NCBI GenBank assembly: GCA_951802425.1
Contig: OX637795.1
Span: 744,001-808,000, forward strand
DNA length: 64,000 nt
Reading direction: 5' to 3'
Origin: Clavaria fumosa
Taxonomy: Eukaryota; Basidiomycota; Agaricomycetes; Agaricales; Clavariaceae
The position numbers and the translations under genes are program-made. Shown one piece after another: positions 32,683 to 43,300 of this stretch. A model generated the notes under the pieces. The model saw nothing but the letters and a program-made list of their open reading frames with translations, ran no database searches and was not told where the DNA came from. Numbering within the stretch: the first letter of the stretch is position 1; every line of letters starts with the position of its first letter.

Positions 32683-32870
32683 CACCATGCTGTGAAGCAT
32701 CTGTGAGAGGGGTTGGAGTACTCAGGGGAATAATCACTTCTATCATGGGTGCCATTTATTCATGTTGGGATATGAGGGCAACATGTGCAGCACTGGGGTA
32801 CAAAGTCCTTTGTTTTACATGTCAATGAGAATGAATTCTACTTGTGCAGCAATAAACTTCTCTCATTGCA
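32683..32870 (+). pseudogene. 3' fragment of a TPR-CHAT gene paralog
   Basis: Matches the 3' end of the CHAT gene at 45435-45640. It shares CACCATGCTGTGAAG, a decayed middle, and then the C-terminal codons for SLLSWVPFIHVGI followed by TGA. The downstream UTR is also similar (TGTCAATGAGAATGAATTCT). Only the last 25 or so codons remain, without the catalytic region. It shows that the family has been copied nearby and that the ancestral C-terminus carried Trp where 45498 now has TGA. Confidence 0.65.
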
Positions 32871-34208
32871 CCGCTGGCACCCGCCCACTGTTTTGCTCGC
32901 CTTTTCTCAACCACAAGCTCTAATGCTCTGATGATGTCATCAAGTGCTACAGTGGATGATGTCATCAGAGTATTCTGTCCCTGTAAATCATCAAAGATAA
33001 AAGCCTGCATCTTTTAGCAACAAGACTACTGGGATACACGTTATTGAACAAAGAGTCACTTGGTCATCGTTGTCTACAATCGGAGAGGGAGAAGAAGGTT
33101 CGTTCGGGAACCATCATCGCAACTATCATCTACCCACACACGCTCTATTGACGAGAGGCATTTTAGTGTAAAAATGTGTATCGCTCAGGCTTCTCTGGTG
33201 GCTACGTACCCTTGGATCTTTGCTTTCCTTTTCCCTTGCCCGTTTTCGCCGTCGTTCTTGATATTCCTGACATAGGGAGGTTCCCCGACTTCTTTCTGCA
33301 TAATAACATCACGACGTCTTTGTAGTGCCTCAATCCATGTGAGGTGGGGGTTGGCGATTGGCGATTTTGCCTGCTTTGTGCGAAGAGGAGCGGGTTCTGT
33401 CTATGTTAGCAGTCGGTGGAGGGTTTCTGGATCCGCTCTCTCGTGACGTAGAAGCTGTTGCCACTATATGAGAAGGATCCGTGGACGATAGGCGGCGCAT
33501 ATGACATTCGGAATGAGAGGCAACGTGGGAGAAGCGCTGGTTCGGTGTCTGTCTTTTGTGCTCAGTTACAGCGTCACGGCGGCCCGCCCGCCCGTGTGGC
33601 ATCGCTTTCCCGTTCATGCTTCTCGTTTGCACCACTGGCGAGGGCGGTCTCAACGACAACTATATCCAGACACTGAGCGCGTCTCTCCCCCCATTCTCTC
33701 ACACTCAAACACTTGTGTCCCCAACGTCCACTTCAAGAAGAGAACCATCTCCATCCGATGCACTACGACCACTTTCTCGATCTGGGACCTGTGGAACATG
33801 CTCCTGCTCGTGCTCGATGACGCCGTCGTGCTCCCGTTCATGTTTGACCTCGACGCTTCATTTAACCCGGTTAAGGAGTGGTACCGCCTGGCGCGCGGGT
33901 TCGACGAGGTGCGTCGGTCATCATCAAAAGGATCTCCGTCAGCAACGGTGATCGGGGTTACTACGCAGGGGTAGGCGTCGAGGGCGTAGGCCTGTGGACA
34001 CGGGACCCTGTCATCGATTCGAGTGTAGATACGACCCATGGCACAGCGGGGTGCCTGCCCGTCCACCATCCGTCTCTAGCATCGAAGGGATGGCGATGAA
34101 GGTGCAGAGTCCCTAAAACACCCTCGGTGGTAGAGAAACCCGTCCCGAGGAAGACGCTCGTCGCAAACACGCTCGTCGCGCGACCGCGTCCCAAATGTCA
34201 GAACGCAG
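32871..34208. other. GC-rich segment, possible decayed gene, unresolved
   Basis: From 33500 to 33970 open frames exist on both strands and composition looks coding-like (plus-strand frame with SIWDLWNMLLLVLDDAVVLP). I recognise no domain and could not build consistent exons. It is left unassigned. Confidence 0.25.
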
Positions 34209-34496
34209 TCACCCCCTTAAGTAGGCGACGCAAAGGCGAAGGCAAGAAGGGACAAACAAAAAAAGCATGTGCGTCTGCGTACCGCCACATATGACCATCG
34301 AGTGGGGAGAGGCATTTTGCGGTAAGTAAGTTGCAAGTGAAAACGAGTGGGGGACATACATGTTGACTCTGATGAGGGCATTAAGAATGGTGACGCGGTG
34401 ACGAACGACCTCTACCCCTGGGACCAATTTTGCAGGTTCTCCTGGTTGTTGGGGCCGTCTACAGGTGACAAGGTAGGGGGCATAGCTTGTTGACAT
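34209..34496 (-). CDS. Hypothetical small protein
   Basis: ATG at 34496; the frame begins MSTSYAPYLVTCRRPQQ and stays open for 95 codons. A GTATGT donor near 34362 suggests that the true first exon is about 45 codons long, ending VTILNALIRVNM. I recognise no family. Confidence that it is a gene is low. Confidence 0.22.
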   Translation of the reverse strand: MSTSYAPYLVTCRRPQQPGEPAKLVPGVEVVRHRVTILNALIRVNMYVPHSFSLATYLPQNASPHSMVICGGTQTHMLFLFVPSCLRLCVAYLRG

Positions 34497-34775
34497 TGAA
34501 CGCGACCTCGTCGACCTCGGAACACCCGGTTGCCCTACTTGGTGTTGAAATCACTCAGCTTGTCCAATCACGGTTGGTGTCGGTTTTAGCATGGTGGGCG
34601 AGGGCAGCGAGAGAAAAAGCTGTGTCGAATTTGGCATAACACCGCCCCCAGAGCGGTAATGGGCGTTGATCGTTGAATATGCTGAGCGCTGAGCGCCAAT
34701 CCGAGTTACCTTGCTTTGTCAAGGTCCCTCAAAGGTCGGAATTGTGGCTGATTCTGCCAGCCCGTGGTTACTTAT

Positions 34776-35214
34776 TTACAGTAGTTTACTTATTTTAGGA
34801 TGTTTGTTTGTGTTGTATGTATCCTCCTGCAGCATCTCTAATTGTTTGTCCTCTTTCCTCAAGTCTTCACTGGGATGTTGAGTAAATATTGAATTATTGA
34901 CATCCCTGAGTAACCGTATGGACTGCCTCCCACAACTGTGAGACAACACAACATAGGCATTGAATGCAGTCAAAGGGAAATTTGGGGTTTGACCTATATC
35001 CACAAGAAAGACAACAGTTTCGACTCTTTGACAGCAGTCATAGAACAAGTTGTCATCCTCAGAGATGGAGCCCCCACTCCCTGCACAGCATACAAGTGAA
35101 AGAATGTCCATGAAGGTCCTATCAGACCAAATCCCACAATGCCTATTGCAGGCCCTTTGAAAAAACCAGGAGATGACAATAATGAGCAAGCAACGGGGCA
35201 GGCCTTGGAGAAGA
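34776..35214 (-). pseudogene. PIF1-like helicase C-terminal relic
   Basis: The minus-strand frame reads TAFNAYVVLSHSCGRQSIRL, LRDVNNSIFTQHPSEDLRK and EDKQLEMLQEDT. This is close to the final helicase motif and tail of PIF1-like ATP-dependent helicases common in basidiomycete genomes (FN.YVALSRSRGR..IRLLRDF...LF..HPSEDLR.ED). Upstream helicase motifs are missing. The left TSD of the palindromic element lies at its edge. It is probably a relic of a Helitron or of a helicase-bearing element. Confidence 0.62.
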
Positions 35215-35220
35215 AGAAAG

Positions 35221-36982
35221 TATGAAGGACCAAACTGGACAAAATTCATATCTTTGGTAAATTATGCTTCCAGACATGCATGCACACATGTGTGCATGTA
35301 TGGACATGCATGGACATGTATGTACACACATGTCCATCTGTGTACATGTGTGCCCATTCATTTACATGCATGGGCATGAGCATCCATGAATGTGCATATG
35401 TGTCCATGCATGGGCACATGTGTCAATATTGGCCCTGTGTGTGCAAATGTATGCTAATATATGTGCAAGCTTATGCTGATTTGTGCAGAATTATGCTATT
35501 ATATGTGCAAGCCTATGCAAATTTGTGCAGAATTATGCTATTATATGTGCAAGCCTATGCAAATTTGTGCAGAATTATGCTATTATATGTGCAAGCCTAT
35601 GCAAATTTGTGCAGAATTATGCTAATTTATGTGCAAGCTTATGCTGATTTGTGCAGAATTATGCTGATGTATGTGCAAGCCTATGCAAATTTGTGCAGAA
35701 TTATGCTATTATATGTGCAAGCCTATGCAAATTTGTGCAGAATTATGCTAATTTATGTGCAAGCTTATGCTGATTTGTGCAGAATTATGCTGATGTATGT
35801 GCAAGCCTATGCAAATTTGTGCAGAATTATGCTATTATATGTGCAAGCCTATGCAAATTTGTGCAGAATTATGCTAATGTATGTGCAAGCTTATGTCAAT
35901 TTGTGCAGAATTATGCTATTAGATGTGCAGGCTTATGCCAATTTGTGCAAGCTTATGCTAATATATGTGCAGACCTACAGATGACTCTGGTGTACTTGAC
36001 AGGATTGGGTATGGCCTAATGAACTTAGGCATGAGTGGTGAAACCCTCCTTGAAATTTGATACATATACTATGTTTCAGAGTGCTCCTACATGTATACTT
36101 CTATCGTTGCAGTATAAGATCCCACATGTATTTCCCTGGTCCTCAGTTCAAATGTTATCATCTCTTGTTCCTAAACATTTCTTAACTTTCATCCTCATTG
36201 TCCTTGACATTGCAATTGCACAGGCAATGTGGGCTGATTACACCCAGAAGCACCAATGGGCTGTATGAATCATTTGCATATTGTAATTATACACTGTATT
36301 TTACATGGCATGACAAGTAGAAATGAATAACCATGGCCTAGGCAAGGGATTAACCAGAACACTGTTTGGCAAGTTGTCCAAGAAAGAAACAGCTATGAGA
36401 GGAAGCTTTGCTGATGGCCAAGTACATGTGTAAGAATTCCCACCCCTTCTTACTCCATGTGACTCCCCCAACCACACTGCCTCTCATGCTGTCACCACCA
36501 CCCCTGCCCCTACCCACATGCTCCCTCCTCCTTTTCCTTGTCACCACCCCATGCGGTGCTGCCTCACCGGTCCCTTGTGTATCCCTCATGTATGACTCAT
36601 ACAATGCACTGCCCCCTTTCCGATTATGACTCATACCTCACATTACACACTATATAAACATGGACTCTTGTAGTGTAGTCTCCTTAGGTTGTGACTCCTC
36701 TTCCAATACAACCTTGTGCTTCTATTTGGCCAAGCCACGAACCAGGTTCCCTCAAATGCACAGAAGTTGCATTGCTCTTTGTGACAAGTAAGAACCTCTC
36801 CCACTGCCTACCTCTTTGGACCTAGGCACTCTCCACCCTGCCTGAGTTGAAGCAAGACTTGTGTATCCTGAGAAGACAGACTGGTGCACTTTTGGACAGT
36901 GGGACTAGATATCAAGACTGACTTTGAACAACTGACACCGCCGAATATGCCTGGAGGAAGCTATGGTGACTTCCACTACCTG
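35221..36982 (+). repeat. Left inverted arm (1762 bp)
   Basis: Contains an ATGCATGGACATG-rich block (about 35275-35430), the 42-bp minisatellite, a unique stretch and an LTR-like block (candidate edges TGTAAGAATTCC at 36429 and TGTGACA at 36786). It pairs with 38137-39803. Confidence 0.9.
35451..35975 (+). repeat. 42-bp minisatellite, about 13 units
   Basis: The unit is about 42 bp (TATGTGCAAGCCTATGCAAA, then TTTGTGCAGAATTATGCTAT plus 2 nt). It stays open in frame, giving a repeated 14-residue string, but nothing suggests translation. The right arm has about 10 units. Confidence 0.88.
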
Positions 36983-37407
36983 ATACATTCAGAAGTAACT
37001 GCATTATTGTTCCAATGCCATTTTGCCAGCAAGAGGATCTTTACATGAGAAGATCCATTCCAAACAACCCTTTGTCCCACAAACATTCCATCGAGTGGTG
37101 TACTTTCTGATGCAACCTGCTGGAACAGCTAGATGTTTTAGCTGAGAAACAAAGAAACAAAGATGAACTTACTGAGCTCCTATGAGGGGACGAAGATCTT
37201 GAAAGCTTTTCTAGTGAAAGCGACTACCAAAGCACTCTTGAAGAACTTACCCATTACTCCATTGGGGTTCAGACAGACCCAGTACCAGAAGTGCCACACT
37301 GCTCTGCACATGCCCAAACCAACCTCACCTTTCTCAGCCTAGAAGATAGGCTATGTATCGACATTTTCGCAGAACCCCCTCGAATCTACCTACAACCCGA
37401 CTAAGAC

Positions 37408-38052
37408 ATGGCAGACACCGCACCTGCACCAGAACCAGCACCACCCCTCGCCCCTGCCATGTTCTCCCTAAAGATCGCCACATACTCTGGAAAGAGGGAG
37501 GAGTTCCAGACCTTTTTGAGAAGCCTGTGTCTGGAATTCCAAGTAAACGAGGCCAAGTACCTGATGGACTTCCACAAGGTAGTCTTCTGCTTAAGCCACA
37601 TGACAGAAGGATATGCCGCAGAATGGGCAAATCAAGCTGTGAATATGCTACTAGAAGAAGGAGGCGAGCTTGTAATTTGGGCCATGTTCGAAGCTCGAAT
37701 GAGAGAGGCCTTCTCTCCCATCGAGGACCAAGCCTTGGCCATGCAGGAACTTAGCAACTTCAAGCAGGTACAGATGGATGCAGTGCAATTTTTCCAAAGG
37801 CTTGAAACACTCATGAACCAAGCAGGGTACAAGGAAGATACCCATTGGAATGTGATACATGCCTTGCTAATGAGGGCAGTCTACCCAAAGCTCATGGAGA
37901 AGATCCTCACATGCACAGACCAGCCTGCAGACTACCAAGCCTTCTGCATGCTTGCCATATGCCTGGACAGGCAGCACCAATTGCACATGGCAGTACAGAG
38001 AGAAATGCAGGCACAGCCCGGCCTCTGCCCTGCCTGGAACCAACTGAGATAA
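37408..38052 (+). CDS. Gag-like protein of the inverted-repeat element
   Basis: ATG at 37408 and 214 residues, ending in TAA near the right arm. After a Pro/Ala leader the Ty3 gag core is clear: KIATYSGKREEFQTFLRSLC, YAAEWANQAVN, FEARMREAFSP and VQFFQRLETLMNQAG. These align with the gag cores at 22746 and 29066. There is no zinc knuckle, protease or pol. Decayed upstream codons (37100-37400) resemble the Gypsy-B leader ORF. It is the only apparent gene of the element and is intact, unlike the other retroelement genes here. It may serve as a capsid supplied in cis or may be a domesticated gag. Confidence 0.75.
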   Translation: MADTAPAPEPAPPLAPAMFSLKIATYSGKREEFQTFLRSLCLEFQVNEAKYLMDFHKVVFCLSHMTEGYAAEWANQAVNMLLEEGGELVIWAMFEARMREAFSPIEDQALAMQELSNFKQVQMDAVQFFQRLETLMNQAGYKEDTHWNVIHALLMRAVYPKLMEKILTCTDQPADYQAFCMLAICLDRQHQLHMAVQREMQAQPGLCPAWNQLR

Positions 38053-38136
38053 CCCCCTCTGCAGAACCACTTCTTCCACTCACTGCAGTGGCAACCCCAA
38101 CTGACCTTCAATTTACCTACCCAATGGGGCCAGCAG

Positions 38137-39803
38137 CAGGTAGTGGAAGTCACCATAGCTTCCTTGGCATATTCGGCGGTGTCAGTTGTTCAAAGTCAGT
38201 CTTGATATCTAGTCCCAGGAGAGCCTTTCTCCTGATGGATCATTCATACACTGTCCAAAAGTGCGCCAGTCTGTCTTCTTGGGATACATGAGTCTTGCTT
38301 CGACTCAGGCAGGGTGGAGAGTGCCTAGGTCCAAAGAGGTAGGCAGTGGGAGAGGTTGTTACTTGTCACAAAGAGCGATGTGACTTCTGTGCATTTGAGG
38401 GAACCTGGTTCGTGGCTTGACCAAATAGAAGCACAAGGTTGTATTGGAAGAGGAGTCACAACCTAAGGAGACTACACTACAAGAGTCCATGTTTATATAG
38501 CATGTAATGTGAGGTATGAGTCATAATCGGAAAGGGGGCAGTGCATTGTATGAGTCATACATGAGGGATACACAAGGGACCGGCGAGGCAGCACCGCATG
38601 GGGTGGTGACAAGGAAAAGGAGGAGGGAGCATGTGGGTAGGGGCAGGGGTGGTGGTGACAGCATGAGAGGCAGTGTGGTTGGGGGAGTCACATGGAGTAA
38701 GAAGGGGTGGGAATTCTTACACATGTACTTGGCCATCAGCAAAGCTTCCTCTCATAGCTGTTTCTTTCTTGGACAACTTGCCAAACAGTGTTCTGGTTAA
38801 TCCCTTGCCTAGGCCATGGTTATTCATTTCTACTTGTCATGCCATGTAAAATACAGTGTATAATTACAATATGCAAATGATTCATACAGCCCATTGGTGC
38901 TTCTGGGTGTAATCAGCCCACATTGCCTGTGCAATTGCAATGTCAAGGACAATGAGGATGAAAGTTAAGAAATGTTTAGGAACAAGAGATGATAACATTT
39001 GAACTGAGGACCAGGGAAATACATGTGGGATCTTATACTGCAACGATAGAAGTATACATGTAGGAGCACTCTGAAACATAGTATATGTATCAAATTTCAA
39101 GGAGGGTTTCACCACTCATGCCTAAGTTCATTAGGCCATACCCAATCCTGTCAAGTACACCAGAGTCATCTGTAGGTCTGCACATATATTAGCATAAGCT
39201 TGCACAAATTGGCATAAGCCTGCACATCTAATAGCATAATTCTGCACAAATTGACATAAGCTTGCACATACATTAGCATAATTCTGCACAAATTTGCATA
39301 GGCTTGCACATATAATAGCATAATTCTGCACAAATTTGCATAGGCTTGCACATACATCAGCATAATTCTGCACAAATCAGCATAAGCTTGCACATAAATT
39401 AGCATAATTCTGCACAAATTTGCATAGGCTTGCACATACATCAGCATAATTCTGCACAAATCAGCATAAGCTTGCACATAAATTAGCATAATTCTGCACA
39501 AATTTGCATAGGCTTGCACATATAATAGCATAATTCTGCACAAATCAGCATAAGCTTGCACATATATTAGCATACATTTGCACACACAGGGCCAATATTG
39601 ACACATGTGCCCATGCATGGACACATATGCACATTCATGGATGCTCATGCCCATGCATGTAAATGAATGGGCACACATGTACACAGATGGACATGTGTGT
39701 ACATATATGTCCATGCATGTCCATACATGCACACATGTGTGCATGCATGTCTGGAAGCATAATTTACCAAAGATATGAATTTTGTCCAGTTTGGTCCTTC
39801 ATA
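38137..39803 (-). repeat. Right inverted arm (1667 bp)
   Basis: Reverse complement of 35221-36982, with three fewer minisatellite units (39173-39570) and about 31 extra bases near 38215-38250. Mirror coordinates sum to 75150 across most of the arm and to 75024 beyond the minisatellite, confirming the 126-bp difference. Confidence 0.9.
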
Positions 39804-39809
39804 AGAAAG

Positions 39810-40326
39810 ATTGAAACTGACACTCTTAAACATATGACACTTTACACAGACATTTTGTCAACTTTCCCCTGACTGCAGACACTTGACTTTCCCTTACGAA
39901 CAATGAATTGCACCTTGAGAGACTCAAACACAAACTCCGAGAGCTCTGCAAACAACACGCCGACATGCACTGTCATACTTGCATGTAGCAATGATTATTT
40001 TTCAAAGTTCCAACCTCACATAAGCAAGGTCCCACGAGCATGAGCGAGCCCTAGTCATCAATATGGTTTACCGCATTGCTCTGGGCATGTCACCTCTCCC
40101 ACCCCGACGAGCCTCTCTGCCTTCGCATTCTCTCTCCATCTCAGAAAACGCGATAGTTTCAGAAATCTCGTCCAATGGCGTTCGTTTTATCATCGTTTAT
40201 TAAGATGCATGAGTACTACCAGTACTGACACACCGCAAAGTGTACTCTATCTTACAAGTGAATGATATTGCAACAAGCCAGCCGCTACAAGGGGAATAAC
40301 TATTTCGCTTTGGCTTAGATGTTGTC
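39810..40326. other. Intergenic, upstream of the CHAT gene
   Basis: No gene seen. It probably contains the promoter and first exon(s) of the TPR-CHAT gene, which I could not define. Confidence 0.35.
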
Positions 40327-43300
40327 GTGCGATGCTTGCCTCAAGAGTATCACGCTTTCCATGATGACTCTCGTCTATTCCTCGACGTCGTCGCCGAAAA
40401 CAAGACAACGAGATTTGGACCATTGACGAGGCAGTCTGCCTCGTCTTGGAATGTTCAAGGAAACATTGACTTGTGCGTTATCAATTCATCAATTCTGGAT
40501 CCACAGCCAATGAAACAACGACTATATCTCAAAGACCCGCAAGTGCCCCCTCCGTCAAGATTGCAGTCCTGCTCGAGTGCTCTGGACAGAAATGCAATCA
40601 GCTTGGCGTCGCCGAACTGGCTGGAGATTATTTGCTTGCACGATGCTTGGAACCGGATATCGGTACGTATATTAGAAGTGGGCTGCGTATCTCATTGAAA
40701 TTCTCATACAGAAAATGTTCAAACCTTTGTGACCACTGAAAACATCTCCACTCTCGAAATAGCGTTCAGCTGTTTCGTCATTCCCTCGGAAGATCCTCCA
40801 GAAATCGCGTCGCACCCCCAAGGTCAGATGCACCGTTCATTTCTCAAGCTAGCAGACTGATTGTTGTCTTTCGGTGTTTCAAACAGGGGATATGCAACAG
40901 GAAACTACTCCTCTTTCAGTCCTTGACGCTGTGTATGAAGGCGCCTTACTCCTCCCTAATGATGATCCAGAAAAGCTAGTCAGCTTATATTATGTTGGCG
41001 CTATGTTCATTTGTCTCTACACTGGATCAGGAGACAGGCTACAAATCGACAAAGCAATCTCAGCGTTGGATCACGCCTTGGAATTTATGCCAGACGGACA
41101 CCCGCTTCGGCCACCGAGCCTAGGAGCACTTGGAACCTGTCTTCTCACCCGCTATGAATATTCTTCCACATTGTCAAACATCGATCGGGCCATTTTCTCC
41201 CTCGAATTTTGCATAACGCTCACATCTCAAGATGAACTCCGCCGCAGTGCGCTCTTCTCTCTCGGAATTGCTCTTAGACGTCGATTTGAATGTCTGGGAG
41301 AGCGCGCTGACATCGATAAATCCGTATCAGCTCATCAGGACGTTATCCGTCTCACTCCTGAGGGCAATGCTGATAAGCCTGATCATCTCAGCAGCCTTGG
41401 ACTTTCATACCTGCGCCGCTTTAACAACTCATCAGATCTTGCTGACCTCGAATTGGGTGTCTCATCTCACGAGGACGCCATCCGTCTCTCTCCAGAGGGC
41501 CATGCCAACAAACCTTATCATCTCAGCAACCTTGGATGTTCATACCTGCGCCGCTTTGAGTGGGGACGGGCAATCCCCACTAAGACTGCGTGACGCTTAT
41601 ATAAGCATTCTGCCTCTAAGGCTCTGACCCAAAAACACATGTCAGTATAGAGCCTTCCACACAACAGCTACAAAACAACTTTGAGTGTAAAAAATGTCTG
41701 AAATTAAATTTAAAAACTTTTGTTCAAGATGGATTTTCGAAAAATGCCCTATTTATTGAGATATTGTTGCTATCTAAACAACAAAGACATTTAAAAAAAT
41801 TCCATCTTGAACAAAATGTTCAAATAATACTTCTGAACATTTCCTCTCAGCAGAAGTAAATTCCAAAATGTGTGTAGAAGGCTCTATGAGGCCCACAGAT
41901 TTGGCACTGCCGGACTTGTGCGCTTATGTAATCAGTGGCTGTGCGCACACACTGAAAGGTTTCCTGCAGGTTTCTGTGGCCTCATTCTCTGGCTCTCATT
42001 CTCCCCCCACTTTCAAACACTCTGTGTGCACTTTGTGTGCAATCTAGGCTACAAAGTAAACCTCCCAAACTTCATATTTACCTATCTTATCATTTAATTT
42101 ACTGTTTTCTCTGCATTTCAGGCCAATTTCATCCTTCTGTCACCTTAGGGGACTGTGTGTACCTGGGGGGAAGAATTTGGAGCTTTGGAACACCTAGGTA
42201 AGCACTATTATACCATTTTCACAAGTGAAGACTTTGTTATTGGAAGGACAGACAATCTGGAGGACTAGAAGTATGCCCTGTGATAGGTACAAGGTTTTAT
42301 GTCATGACCCCTTATGTTTCTGCTGTAATTGTACATGAGTGGAGATGTTTTGAATTATGTCTGTATTTTTCCTGTAATCTACATATAAAAGAGTCTGTGT
42401 TTACAAAAAATCCCATGCCAAATGCTTCAGAATTGACTGAGGAGAGTGTAAAATATCTTTGGGTCAGTGAAATCAAGGGCTTAGGCGCATTTTTGCTTAT
42501 GTAAGCGTCACGCGCTCTTAGTGGGGATTGCCCGTCCCCACTTTGAGAACACAGCAGATCTTGCTGACATCGAGTTAGCAATCTCACTTCAGAAGGATGC
42601 CATCCGTCTCGCTCCCGAGGGCTATGCCTACAAGCTCGCTCTTCTCAACAACATCGGAAATTCGTACCTGCGCCGCTCTCAGCTCTCAGGAGATCCTGTT
42701 GACATCGAGTCAGCAATCTCATATCAGAAGGATGCCGTCCATCTCACTCCAGAGGGCCACGTTGACAGGCCTAGTAGTCTCAACGACCTTGGAATTTCAT
42801 TCGCGTGCCGCTTTCAGAACTCGGGAGATCTTGCTGACATCGAGTCGGCTATCTCATATCAAAAGGATGCTCTCCGTCTCACTCCAGAGGGCCATGCTGA
42901 CAAGCCTGGCATTCGCATCAGCCTCGGAGCTTCATACCTACACCGCTTTCGACACTCAGGAGATATTGTTGACATCGATTCAGCCATCTCATATCAAAAG
43001 GATGCGGTCTGTCTCACTCCTGAAGGCCATGTTGACAAGCCTGGTCATCTCACCAACCTCGGGAATTCACTCATGAGCCGCTTTGAGCGCTCGGGAGGTC
43101 TTGGTGACATTGATTCGGCCATCTCATATCAGAAGGATGCAGTCCGTCTCACCCCAGAGGGCCATGCTGAAGAGGCTGCTATTTTCAACAACCTCGGAAA
43201 TTCATTCATGCGCCGCTTCGAGTTCTTGGGAGATCCCACTGACATTGACTCGGCCATCTCATATCTTAAGGATGCTGTCCGTCTCACTCCAGAGGGCCAT

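Larger units (their letters stand above)
35221..39803. mobile_element. 4.58-kb inverted-repeat element carrying one gag gene
   Basis: Arms 35221-36982 and 38137-39803 are inverted copies and nearly identical, beginning TATGAAGGACCAAACTGG. They differ by exactly three 42-bp repeats (left arm longer) and one insertion of about 31 bp (right arm). A 1154-bp unique centre carries a gag-like gene. Both ends are bordered by AGAAAG (35215-35220 and 39804-39809), a candidate 6-bp TSD. Each arm also holds an LTR-like block with a TATATAAA box pointing inward. No transposase, RT or integrase is present. Confidence 0.85.

Noticed and set aside
33458..33974. Gene on the plus strand at 33.5-34.0 kb
   Set aside because: Frames on both strands look equally coding-like; no domain or consistent exon structure.
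35451..35975. CRISPR-like array
   Set aside because: Units are contiguous without unique spacers, and the sequence is eukaryotic.
35280..35984. 234-codon frame over the 42-bp minisatellite (and its mirror at 39166-39744)
   Set aside because: Repeat period divisible by three keeps any frame open; no domain, and composition is that of a minisatellite.
36350..36634. 94-codon frame identical in both inverted arms
   Set aside because: Identity only reflects the inverted duplication; the frame overlaps the LTR-like promoter block on the opposite strand.
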